Shown piece by piece: positions 26,613 to 33,770 of a stretch of 64,000 nucleotides of DNA. The notes beneath the pieces were generated by a model that was not told the origin of the DNA, did no database searches, and saw nothing but the letters and a program-made list of their open reading frames with translations. Position numbers and translations under genes: made by a program. This DNA comes from CAWDNM01 sp964521195. Lineage in GTDB: Bacteria; Actinomycetota; Coriobacteriia; Anaerosomatales; JAAXUF01. Within the stretch, counting starts at the first letter, position 1; each line of letters begins with the position of its first letter. The DNA lies in NCBI GenBank assembly GCA_964521195.1, contig CAZFRE010000001.1:124001-188000 (forward strand), read 5' to 3'.

Positions 26613-26688
26613 GCCCCCATCGTCTAGCGGCCAAGGACGCCGGCTCCTCAAGTCGGAAACGGAGATTCGAATTCTCCTGGGGGCACCA
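26613..26688 (+). tRNA. tRNA-Glu (anticodon CTC), with C at position 33
   Basis: A 76-base cloverleaf collinear with the tRNA-Glu at 21333 (same acceptor, same D-arm, CCA encoded). The anticodon stem CCGGC/GTCGG closes the loop TCCTCAA, giving anticodon CTC. Position 33, almost always T, reads C here. The identity rests on alignment to the other tRNA-Glu. Confidence 0.88.
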
Positions 26689-26692
26689 AAGC

Positions 26693-26767
26693 GGGCGATT
26701 AACTCAGCGGGAGAGTGCTTCCTTTACACGGAAGTGGTCGGGGGTTCGAATCCCTCATCGCCCACCA
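26693..26767 (+). tRNA. tRNA-Val (anticodon TAC)
   Basis: A 75-base cloverleaf: acceptor GGGCGAT/ATCGCCC, anticodon stem CTTCC/GGAAG around TTTACAC, T-arm GGGGTTCGAATCCCT, CCA encoded. It follows tRNA-Glu(CTC) by four bases. Confidence 0.95.
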
Positions 26768-26777
26768 TGGCACTGAG

Positions 26778-26810
26778 AGGCCCCGGTTTCTGCGTACGGA
26801 ACCGGGGCCT
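26778..26810. terminator. Bidirectional hairpin between tRNA-Val and the cupredoxin gene
   Basis: An 11-bp perfect stem (AGGCCCCGGTT with AACCGGGGCCT) lies between two converging transcripts and could serve both. Confidence 0.7.
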
Positions 26811-26844
26811 TGCGCATCGTCTTGTGGCGCGAGAAGCCGCGCGG

Positions 26845-27159
26845 CTACTTCACGTTGACGGTTCCGACTTCCTCCGGATGCAGCCGGCACCAGTACTGCA
26901 CCGTGCCCGCCTCGTCGAACGTGTGCGTGAATGTCTTGCCGGGATAGACCGTGCTCCCGCGAAGACCCTGCGCGGACACCGCATGTACCTTGTTGTCCTG
27001 ATTCGTCCAAGTGACCTCGGTGCCGGACTTGACCGTGATCTCTTGGGGCTGGAAGCCTGCGGCCGTGATATTCACCTTGGGGCTGGACAAGCCCGCCGAG
27101 CATCCCGCAAGGATCAACATCGTCGCGATCGAGGCCGCCAGTAGAACCGTCTTCTTCAT
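26845..27159 (-). CDS. Plastocyanin-like cupredoxin lipoprotein
   Basis: The 104-residue protein has a lipoprotein signal (lipobox ILAGC, Cys20) and a single cupredoxin domain. Type-1 copper ligands are visible as His59 (KVHAV), Cys91 (YWC) and His94 (LHP). The axial position, normally Met in HPxM, is Glu97. It would carry electrons at the outer face of the membrane. The ATG at 27157-27159 has GAGGAG upstream; the longer frame lacks a signal start. It lies near, but convergent with, the cytochrome/tRNA block, so co-regulation cannot be claimed. Confidence 0.9.
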   Translation of the reverse strand: MKKTVLLAASIATMLILAGCSAGLSSPKVNITAAGFQPQEITVKSGTEVTWTNQDNKVHAVSAQGLRGSTVYPGKTFTHTFDEAGTVQYWCRLHPEEVGTVNVK

Positions 27160-27233
27160 TCGGTCTCTCCTCAGAAACGGTGTGGGCGACATACTAGCGG
27201 AATCCCGCCTGAGTCTGGAAGCCGCCCCTGCGG

Positions 27234-27239
27234 TACAAT
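27234..27239 (+). promoter_or_regulatory. -10 element of the HD-GYP gene
   Basis: TACAAT lies about 75 bases before the chosen start at 27313; no -35 was found at normal spacing. Confidence 0.4.
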
Positions 27240-27312
27240 GCCGTCATCCGGCGGTCGCTTCGGGGGCAGCGGCTGCGCCGTTCCCGCGAGCGCTTGCAAA
27301 CTGGGGGCCGAC

Positions 27313-28635
27313 ATGAGAATCGCCCACTTCATCTCGGGTGGTGCCGTCGATGGGATCACGGATGCCCTGGTGCTCGTGGCATCTGACGGGACGATCCTCG
27401 ATGCGAACGTCGTCGCAGCGGAGTATTACGGATACGCAGCCGACGAGATCACCGGACTTCCATCCGAGGTCCTGCTCCCTCCTCCGGTCGGGGATGACGC
27501 TGCTGAGGCACTGGCGTTCGCCCCGTCGACGGGCTGGTACGAGTCGGAGCACCAGGACAAGAGCGGTCGTCGCTTCGCCGTGGAGGTTCGCGGAGCTGCC
27601 GTCGAGCACGGCGGGCAGACGGCGACGCTGTGTGCAGTCCGTGACATCTCCAGACGGCGGGCCGCCGAGATGGCGGTCCGTGAGAGCGAGGCCAAGCACG
27701 CGTCGATGATCTCCAACATCTCCGATGTCATCGGGATCATGGGCGCCGACGGCTACATGAAGTACAAGAGCCCCAACATCGAGAAGTGGTTCGGCTGGAA
27801 GCCCGAGGATCTCATCGGCACGGACGGGTGGCTCACCGTGCACCCTGATGATGTCGAGCGGCTTCAGGGTGAGTTCTTCGCGCTGCTACAGCAAGACGGG
27901 CTTTCGACGACGGTCGAATACCAGTACCTGTGCAAGGACGGCGGCTACAAGTGGATCGAGCTCACCGCCACCAACTTGGTCAACGACCCGGTCATCGGGG
28001 GCATTCTTCTGAACTACCGTGACATCTCCGAGCGCAAGGAGATCGAGCGATTGGGCCGCGAGCTCTCGGCCATCATCGACGTCATCGGGACCGTTTCCGA
28101 GATGCGCGATCCCTACACCGCCGGCCATCAGCGCCGGGTCTCCGAACTCGCCTCCGCGATCGCTCGGCACCTGGGAATGCCGGGATCCGACGTCGAGGAC
28201 ATCCGTATCGCCGGGTTGATGCACGACATCGGCAAGATGTCGGTGCCGGTCGAGATCCTGTCGATGCCCCGCGCGCTCTCCTCGGCGGAGGCGCGGCTCG
28301 TGCAGGGGCATGCGGAGGCCGGCTACAACATCATCGCTGCCGCGCGGATGCCCGATCCGATCGCTGCGCTCGTGTATCAGCACCATGAGCGGTGTGACGG
28401 TTCGGGCTATCCACGTGGCCTGACGTCCTCGGACCTGCTCGACGGCGGGAAGGTGCTCATGGTCGCCGACGTGGTCGAAGCCATGATGTCGCACAGGCCG
28501 TATCGTGCGGCGCTGGGCGCGGATGCGGCACTGGCCGAGATCGAGCGCGGCGCCGGGACGCTGTACGATCCCGCGGTCGCCGAGTCGTGCGTGCGGCTCG
28601 TCCGCCACGAGGGGTTCCGCTTCTCCGAGGTCTGA
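27313..28635 (+). CDS. PAS-PAS-HD-GYP cyclic di-GMP phosphodiesterase
   Basis: The 440-residue soluble protein has two PAS domains (about 5-125 and 130-255, both followed by RDISRRRA/RDISERKE-type linkers) and a C-terminal HD-GYP domain. The latter keeps HQRRVSELA, LMHDIGKM (HD) and the signature HHERCDGSGYP, so it should hydrolyse c-di-GMP. The PAS domains probably sense a small ligand or redox state. ATG 27313 (GGGG upstream) is preferred over an open-frame start at 27238, which would overlap the -10. It stands alone. It balances the two diguanylate cyclases at 51539 and 55261. Confidence 0.92.
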   Translation: MRIAHFISGGAVDGITDALVLVASDGTILDANVVAAEYYGYAADEITGLPSEVLLPPPVGDDAAEALAFAPSTGWYESEHQDKSGRRFAVEVRGAAVEHGGQTATLCAVRDISRRRAAEMAVRESEAKHASMISNISDVIGIMGADGYMKYKSPNIEKWFGWKPEDLIGTDGWLTVHPDDVERLQGEFFALLQQDGLSTTVEYQYLCKDGGYKWIELTATNLVNDPVIGGILLNYRDISERKEIERLGRELSAIIDVIGTVSEMRDPYTAGHQRRVSELASAIARHLGMPGSDVEDIRIAGLMHDIGKMSVPVEILSMPRALSSAEARLVQGHAEAGYNIIAAARMPDPIAALVYQHHERCDGSGYPRGLTSSDLLDGGKVLMVADVVEAMMSHRPYRAALGADAALAEIERGAGTLYDPAVAESCVRLVRHEGFRFSEV

Positions 28636-28674
28636 CGACGCATCCTGCGACAGGCACGCTCGCTGACCTCGATG

Positions 28675-29037
28675 TCACTCCGCGCCGGGGCTGCGGCGTG
28701 TCGCCTTCTTCGCGGCGAGTCGAGCCTTCGCTGTGAGCCTGCGCTGCACGGCGGACTTGGAGGGCCGCGTAGGCCTTCGGGTGGGCTTGACCACCTGCGC
28801 CTCGACCAGCTTCACGCGCAAGCGCCTGACAGCATCGAGCTTGTTGCGCAGCTGGCTGCGTTCGCGCCGTGCGACCACTACGATCCCGCTTGGACCGTGG
28901 ATGAGCCGAACCGCGGAGTCGGTCGTGTTGACCGATTGACCGCCAGGGCCGGTCGCGCGAAACACCTGGACTTCACACTCGCCGAGCAGCGCCTCGTCCG
29001 TCTCGGGGATGCGGTAGTCGGGCGGGAGTTCGCTCAT
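28675..29037 (-). CDS. arfB: ArfB-like (RF-1 domain) peptidyl-tRNA hydrolase
   Basis: The 120-residue protein is an RF-1 catalytic domain without a codon-recognition domain. GGQ is at residues 32-34 (ATGPGGQSVNTTDSAVRL), and the C-terminal tail is rich in Lys and Arg. ArfB-type proteins insert that tail in the ribosome mRNA channel and release stalled peptides. Its ATG at 29035-29037 overlaps the stop of the ferredoxin gene (ATGA), so translation is coupled. The ArfB name is by family; activity is inferred. Confidence 0.85.
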   Translation of the reverse strand: MSELPPDYRIPETDEALLGECEVQVFRATGPGGQSVNTTDSAVRLIHGPSGIVVVARRERSQLRNKLDAVRRLRVKLVEAQVVKPTRRPTRPSKSAVQRRLTAKARLAAKKATRRSPGAE

Positions 29038-29225
29038 TCGCCTATCGAGATCGCATCGGTCGGACACGCGTCGCACGCATCACGAACGCAGCCGTACATC
29101 TCCGCGGGCGGCTCGGCGGTGATGACGTGAGAGAACCCGTCATCCTCGATGCGGAAGACCTCGGGACAGAGGTCTTCGCATGCAGCGCAACCGATGCACA
29201 GATCTTCATCGACCCGGGGCTTCAT
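29034..29225 (-). CDS. Single-cluster 4Fe-4S ferredoxin
   Basis: A 63-residue ferredoxin of the Thermotoga monocluster type. Cys10, Cys13, Cys16 and Cys54 are the expected cluster ligands (CIGCAAC... and CP). Cys20 and Cys51 occupy positions of the structural disulphide in that family. It is a cytosolic low-potential electron carrier. A very strong AGGAGG precedes the ATG. It is the first gene of a two-gene unit with the ArfB-like gene, a pairing with no obvious functional logic. Confidence 0.92.
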   Translation of the reverse strand: MKPRVDEDLCIGCAACEDLCPEVFRIEDDGFSHVITAEPPAEMYGCVRDACDACPTDAISIGE

Positions 29226-29413
29226 GGCTCCTCCTCAGGACCGGCTCCTGACGACTGCGTCGCCGAAGGGAGTCTACCCGCTCGGGCCGCAACGGCAACC
29301 GGCGTCGCCTCGAGGACTCGCGGGTCCTTCATAAGGAATTCACACGGAGTCGCCACAGTGTGCATACAGACACGCAAGGGAGCGGCCACGCCGCTTCGCC
29401 GGAGGAGGTACGA

Positions 29414-29764
29414 ATGAGCACGAAGAAGGTCGCCGGACTCGTCGCAGCCGCGCTCATCGCGGGGCTCGTTCTGGGTAGCTTCGGCATCGCCAACGCTGGA
29501 AGCGCTGCCGGCAAGCGAGAGGCCGCCGCGAAGGCCGCTACCGCCACCGCGTGCGCCAACGCCGCGAACGGCACGTGCGACAAGGCCGCCGACGGCACCT
29601 GCCCGACCGGCGGACAGTGCGCCACGGGTGGACAGTGCGGCACCTCCGCTGCCTGCGGAACCGCGGACTGCGGTTCGGGTGCGTGCGGCACCGGCGCGGC
29701 CGCGTGCCCCAGCGCCGCTTCGGGTGCTTGTGGCGGCGCCTGCCAGACGGGCGCGACGCAGTAG
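29414..29764 (+). CDS. Small secreted cysteine-rich protein of unknown function
   Basis: 116 residues with an N-terminal signal (KKVAGLVAAALIAGLVLG..., probable cleavage after IANA). The mature part is Ala/Gly-rich with eleven Cys spaced four to ten apart in TCPTGGQCATGGQCG-like repeats. No family was recognised. The Cys spacing could bind metal or form disulphides, but no enzyme motif is present. A strong GGAGGAGG precedes the ATG at 29414, and a hairpin terminator follows, so it is very likely a real single gene. Confidence 0.75.
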   Translation: MSTKKVAGLVAAALIAGLVLGSFGIANAGSAAGKREAAAKAATATACANAANGTCDKAADGTCPTGGQCATGGQCGTSAACGTADCGSGACGTGAAACPSAASGACGGACQTGATQ

Positions 29765-29786
29765 GTTCTCTTACAGCACGTACACG

Positions 29787-29819
29787 AAGGGCCCCGATGC
29801 TCAGCGCACCGGGGCCCTT
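29787..29819 (+). terminator. Hairpin terminator after the Cys-rich gene
   Basis: A perfect 10-bp stem, AAGGGCCCCG with CGGGGCCCTT, encloses a 13-base loop and begins 22 bases after the stop. Confidence 0.7.
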
Positions 29820-29933
29820 GTGCGTGCCCGTGCCTGCGCGGGAACCGGGTCCGCGAGCCCCTTGTGGGCGTCCGCCTCGCCGTCGGGTCGCACATGGAGA
29901 CGAGTCCCGGAAGGCTCGGCCGGGCGCGCACGG

Positions 29934-29939
29934 TAGAAT
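29934..29939 (+). promoter_or_regulatory. -10 element of the DUF72 gene
   Basis: TAGAAT, a five-of-six -10 match, sits about 50 bases before the GTG at 29986. Confidence 0.4.
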
Positions 29940-29985
29940 TCGCGTGTGGCCCGGTGCGCCGGCTAGCGGTGAGGAGGTGCGACTC

Positions 29986-31002
29986 GTGGGTGACGTGGTA
30001 GTCGGTACATGCTCGTGGACGGACAAGACCATGATCGAGCGGTGGTACCCGCGCGGTGTCTCCTCGGCTGAGGCACGGCTGCGGTACTACGCGGCGCGCT
30101 ACGACACCGTCGAGGTCGACTCAACGTTTTACGGGCTGCCTCGCGAGGACTACGCCAGGCACTGGGCCGAGAGGACCCCCGAGCGGTTTACCTTCCACGT
30201 GAAGGCGTACGGGCTCATGACCGGTCACGAGGTCGACGAGCGCTCGCTCACGCCCGAGCTGCGCGAGTACGGCTACGAGCTCTCTCGGAGCGGGCGCGTT
30301 CGTCGGCCCGAGCAGCGCATGGTCGATCGCAGCTTCGAGCTGTTCGTGGACGCGCTCACGCCGCTCGCGGAAGCGGGAAAGATGGGCGGGGTCCTGATGC
30401 AGTACCCCGCATCGTTCGCCGCCAGCGACCGCGAGCACGAGCACCGTCACCTCGAGCAGATCGATCGCGCTGCGGCGATCCTCGACCCGCTTCCCGTGTT
30501 CGTGGAGTTCCGGCACTCGAGTTGGGTCACCGGTCCGCAGCTCGGCCGCACGATGAAGTTCCTTTCCGATCGACGTCTCACGTACGTCGCGGTCGACGCA
30601 CCGCAGCTGATCGGTGCGCATACGATGCCGCCGGTGACGGCAGCCACGTCCTCCTACGGGTACGTGCGGTTCCACGGGCGCAACAAGCGCATGTGGAACG
30701 CGCGGACGGCGAGTGCGGCGGACAGGTTCGACTACCTCTACGACATACACGAACTGGCGGAGTGGGGGCCGTCGATCGTCGACCTGTCGAGCCAGACGGA
30801 ACGCACCTGGGTGATGTTCAACAACTGCAAGTACGACTACGCGCCGCGAAACGCCCGGGAGATGGCCCGCATCCTGGGCCCGCTCGTCGCGCCGCGTGAC
30901 TGGGGTGCGCTGACCGGCGAACCAGCGGGTATCGAGGGGCATTCGGGCGATACGCCCGACTCGGCGCACGAGGATCCCTTCGCCACAGGTCGCCTCTTCT
31001 AG
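29986..31002 (+). CDS. DUF72 (YecE-like) TIM-barrel protein
   Basis: The 338-residue protein carries the DUF72 hallmarks GTCSWTDKTM, RLRYYAARYDTVEVDSTFY, FHVKAY, FVEFRHSSW and YGYVRFHGRN. The family adopts a TIM-barrel fold; its biochemical role is not established. GTG 29986 is chosen because GAGGAGG (29971-29977) lies eight bases upstream. In-frame GTG codons at 29977 and 29995 are alternatives. The 30 C-terminal residues are acidic and unlike the family core. No operon partner is clear. Confidence 0.88.
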   Translation: MGDVVVGTCSWTDKTMIERWYPRGVSSAEARLRYYAARYDTVEVDSTFYGLPREDYARHWAERTPERFTFHVKAYGLMTGHEVDERSLTPELREYGYELSRSGRVRRPEQRMVDRSFELFVDALTPLAEAGKMGGVLMQYPASFAASDREHEHRHLEQIDRAAAILDPLPVFVEFRHSSWVTGPQLGRTMKFLSDRRLTYVAVDAPQLIGAHTMPPVTAATSSYGYVRFHGRNKRMWNARTASAADRFDYLYDIHELAEWGPSIVDLSSQTERTWVMFNNCKYDYAPRNAREMARILGPLVAPRDWGALTGEPAGIEGHSGDTPDSAHEDPFATGRLF

Positions 31003-31024
31003 AGCCGCTCGGCCCCGGCTGCGC

Positions 31025-31030
31025 TATCAT
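31025..31030 (+). promoter_or_regulatory. -10 element of the MacB-like ABC pair
   Basis: TATCAT, a five-of-six match, lies 29 bases before the permease ATG. Confidence 0.35.
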
Positions 31031-31058
31031 CGTCGAGGACCCGGCCGGCGGGAGGCTC

Positions 31059-32222
31059 ATGCGCACGCTCCGCAACATCTTCAGACGACGGATGCGAGCG
31101 TTCCTGACCATCTTCGGGATCGCCATCGGCGTGTTCGCGCTCGTCGTCATGGGCTCCATCGCCGAGAAGCTCACGCTGCTCGTCGACGGTGGCGTCGACT
31201 ACTACCGCGGCAAGGTCGTCATCATGCCCAAGACCGAGGGCTCGGTGATGAGCCTCGGCATCCTCACGATCGACAAGCAACGCGACATCGAGCGCGTCTA
31301 CGGCGTCAAAGCAGTGCAGGCGGAAGCCTCGACGCTCCTGACCACCGAGACGATCTCCGTGAGTTTCGGCCCTCCGCCCTCGGTCTCAGGCTCTGACGGC
31401 AGGGGAGACCCGTACGAGACGTTCAAGATCACGTATTCCGCCGGGCGCGCGCTCAGGCCTACCGAGGACGGCAAGGTCACGGTAGGCGCCGACCTCGTGA
31501 AGAAGCTCGGGGCCGAGGTCGGCGGCACCATTGACGTGCGCGGCGAGCCGTACGAGGTGGTCGGCATCATGAACAAGACGCTGACCGCGCCGGACTCGTC
31601 GGTGATGATGACGCTCGCGGACGCGCAGAAGATCACAGCCGAGGACCTCCCCGACATAGTGAAGGACTCGGTGAATCCAGCCACGATCGTCTCGGACTTC
31701 GCGGTCTACCCGGAAGACGGCGTGATGCCGGAGACGCTCGCCCTGGCGATCGAACGCAAGGTCGACGGCGTGGAAGCGTTCACCACCGCCGACTTCGAGA
31801 AGCAGATCAAGGCGCCGTTGCAGATCTTCACCACCATCATCTACGCGATCGGCGCGATATCGCTGCTCGTGGGCGGCCTGTCGGTCATCAACACCATGAC
31901 GATGTCGGTCTCCGAGCGAACCCGCGAGATCGGCATCCGGAAGGCGATCGGTGCCTCGGACGGCCAGATCATGCTTCAGTTCGTGCTCGAGTCCGGCGTC
32001 ATCGGCGCGATCGGCGGGCTGGGGGGACTCGCGCTCGGCGCGCTGGTGGCTGCGGCCGGAAACGCCGCAGGGTCGGCCAGCGGCCAGGCCCTCTTCCTCG
32101 TGACGCCCCGGCTGATGATCGGCTCCGTGGCGTTCGCCGTTCTGCTCGGCGTGGTGAGCGGTCTGTATCCTGCGTGGCATGCGGCACGCCTCAACCCGGT
32201 GGCGGCGTTGCGCTATGAGTAG
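31059..32222 (+). CDS. MacB/FtsX-type ABC transporter permease
   Basis: The 387-residue protein has the four-helix MacB-like plan. One N-terminal membrane helix (about 15-35) is followed by a MacB periplasmic core domain (about 40-255) and three C-terminal helices (about 265-385) with MTMSVSERTREIGIRKAIGAS, the coupling helix of this family, and a terminal PAWHAARLNPVAALRYE. Such transporters export peptides, lipoproteins or drugs by mechanotransmission rather than carrying substrate through the membrane. The ATG follows GGGAGG. Its stop overlaps the start of the ATPase gene by eight bases. Confidence 0.92.
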   Translation: MRTLRNIFRRRMRAFLTIFGIAIGVFALVVMGSIAEKLTLLVDGGVDYYRGKVVIMPKTEGSVMSLGILTIDKQRDIERVYGVKAVQAEASTLLTTETISVSFGPPPSVSGSDGRGDPYETFKITYSAGRALRPTEDGKVTVGADLVKKLGAEVGGTIDVRGEPYEVVGIMNKTLTAPDSSVMMTLADAQKITAEDLPDIVKDSVNPATIVSDFAVYPEDGVMPETLALAIERKVDGVEAFTTADFEKQIKAPLQIFTTIIYAIGAISLLVGGLSVINTMTMSVSERTREIGIRKAIGASDGQIMLQFVLESGVIGAIGGLGGLALGALVAAAGNAAGSASGQALFLVTPRLMIGSVAFAVLLGVVSGLYPAWHAARLNPVAALRYE

Positions 32223-32910
32223 CGGAGCTCCCATCATCCACGCTGTCGGCCTGCGCAAGCGCTACAAGCTGGGCAAGGAGAACTTCGTCGACGCGCTACG
32301 CGGCGCGACGCTCGACATCGAGCGCGGCGAGATGGCCGCGATCATGGGGCCGTCGGGCAGCGGCAAGTCGACCTTCATGCACATCGCGGGCTGCCTCGAC
32401 ACGCCCGACGAGGGCGAGGTCTGGATGGACGACCGGCGCATCGACACGATGTCCGGCTCCGAACTCGTGCGCGTCCGGCGCGAGTCCATCGGCTTCATCT
32501 TCCAGGGCTTCAATCTCATCCCCACCCTCTCCGCCGAGGAGAACGTCGCCCTCGCCGCCGAGTACGCGGGCCTCAGCCGCCACGACGCGCTCGTGCGCGG
32601 GCGCGAGCTGCTCGAGACCGTCGGGCTCGGCGAGCGGACCCGGCACATTCCGAGCGAGCTCTCGGGCGGGCAGCAGCAGCGCGTCGCCATCGCGCGAGCG
32701 CTCGTCAACGACCCGGCGATCGTGATGGGTGACGAACCCACCGGCGACCTCGACACCGCGACATCGGCCGAGATCGTCGAGATGATGCGCCGCATCAACA
32801 CCGAGCGCGGTACCACGTTCCTGATCGTCACCCACAACCCCGAGGTCGCACACGCGTGCGACCGGACGGTCGTCATGCGCGACGGCGTGGTCGCCGACGA
32901 CGGTGAGTGA
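32215..32910 (+). CDS. ABC transporter ATP-binding protein (MacB/LolD type)
   Basis: 231 residues with Walker A GPSGSGKST, the Q-loop in FIFQGFNLIPTL, signature LSGGQQQR, Walker B IVMGDEPTGDLD and the H-loop IVTHNPE. It powers the permease just upstream, with which it overlaps by eight bases. It is the only partner gene; no periplasmic adaptor (MacA) or outer-membrane channel is adjacent, fitting a single-membrane envelope. The two-component genes begin 147 bases downstream under a separate promoter. Confidence 0.94.
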   Translation: MSSGAPIIHAVGLRKRYKLGKENFVDALRGATLDIERGEMAAIMGPSGSGKSTFMHIAGCLDTPDEGEVWMDDRRIDTMSGSELVRVRRESIGFIFQGFNLIPTLSAEENVALAAEYAGLSRHDALVRGRELLETVGLGERTRHIPSELSGGQQQRVAIARALVNDPAIVMGDEPTGDLDTATSAEIVEMMRRINTERGTTFLIVTHNPEVAHACDRTVVMRDGVVADDGE

Positions 32911-33013
32911 GCGCACGGGGCGCTGATGGCCGACGGCGCTCCACAGACCGGCGACGGCGCCCCCGCGTGCGCCCGTGGGGAGCGGCAGAACGCCGGTCCG
33001 CCGGACGCTGCGC

Positions 33014-33019
33014 TACACT
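33014..33019 (+). promoter_or_regulatory. -10 element of the two-component operon
   Basis: TACACT lies 38 bases before the GTG of the response-regulator gene. No -35 at standard spacing. Confidence 0.4.
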
Positions 33020-33056
33020 GGGCGCGGCCGCTCTAGACCGGGTTGGGAGGCGTCTC

Positions 33057-33770
33057 GTGGCTACCGTACTCGTCGTCGACGATGAAGCCAACATCCGAGA
33101 GCTCGTGAGCGTCTACCTGCAGTCCGCCGGCTTCGCCGTCGAGTTCGCTGCTGACGGCCCGTCGGCGATCGAGCGGTTCCGCGTCGTGTCTCCCGACATC
33201 GTCCTGCTCGACATCATGCTGCCCGGCATGACCGGCGCCGAGGTCTGCTCGGCGATTCGCGCGGAGTCGGCGGTCCCGATCATCATGCTGAGCGCCAGGA
33301 GCGGCGACGCCGACAAGGTCGGCCTGCTTGAGAGTGGCGCCGACGACTATATCGTGAAGCCCTTCTCACCGCCGGAGCTCGTGGCGCGGGTGCGCGCGGT
33401 GCTGCGGCGAGGTGCGACGACCGACGCGCCGGTCGGGTCCGACTCCACCCGAGCGGGCGCGGCGCGCGTGACCGTGGGCGCGCTCAGCCTCGATACCGAG
33501 ACACGCGAGGTCGTCGCGAACGGCGATCCGGTCGCGCTGACCGCTCGCGAGTTCGACCTGTTGCTCGCGATGGCGCGGCGTCCCGGCGTCGTCTTCTCGC
33601 GCGAGCAGCTGCTCGAGGCCGCACTCGGCTATGCGGACTACGCCGAGGCGCGCGGCGTCGACGTCCACATCCGGCACCTGCGCGAGAAGCTTCGCGACGA
33701 TGCCGCTGCCCCGCAGTTCATCGAGACGGTGCGGGGCGTGGGCTACCGCGTTCGCAAGGAAGCCCCGTGA
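33057..33770 (+). CDS. OmpR/PhoB-family response regulator
   Basis: The 237-residue protein has a receiver domain with acidic DDE near residue 8, phospho-acceptor Asp52 (LLDIMLPG) and the conserved Lys in YIVKPFSPPEL. A winged-helix DNA-binding domain (about 140-235) has LTAREFDLLLAMARRPG and the terminal ETVRGVGYRVR. GTG 33057 is chosen because GGGAGG precedes it at 33045-33050 and the receiver begins immediately. The stop overlaps the kinase GTG in a GTGA junction. A candidate binding site with direct repeats lies beyond the kinase gene at 35203-35221. Confidence 0.95.
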   Translation: MATVLVVDDEANIRELVSVYLQSAGFAVEFAADGPSAIERFRVVSPDIVLLDIMLPGMTGAEVCSAIRAESAVPIIMLSARSGDADKVGLLESGADDYIVKPFSPPELVARVRAVLRRGATTDAPVGSDSTRAGAARVTVGALSLDTETREVVANGDPVALTAREFDLLLAMARRPGVVFSREQLLEAALGYADYAEARGVDVHIRHLREKLRDDAAAPQFIETVRGVGYRVRKEAP

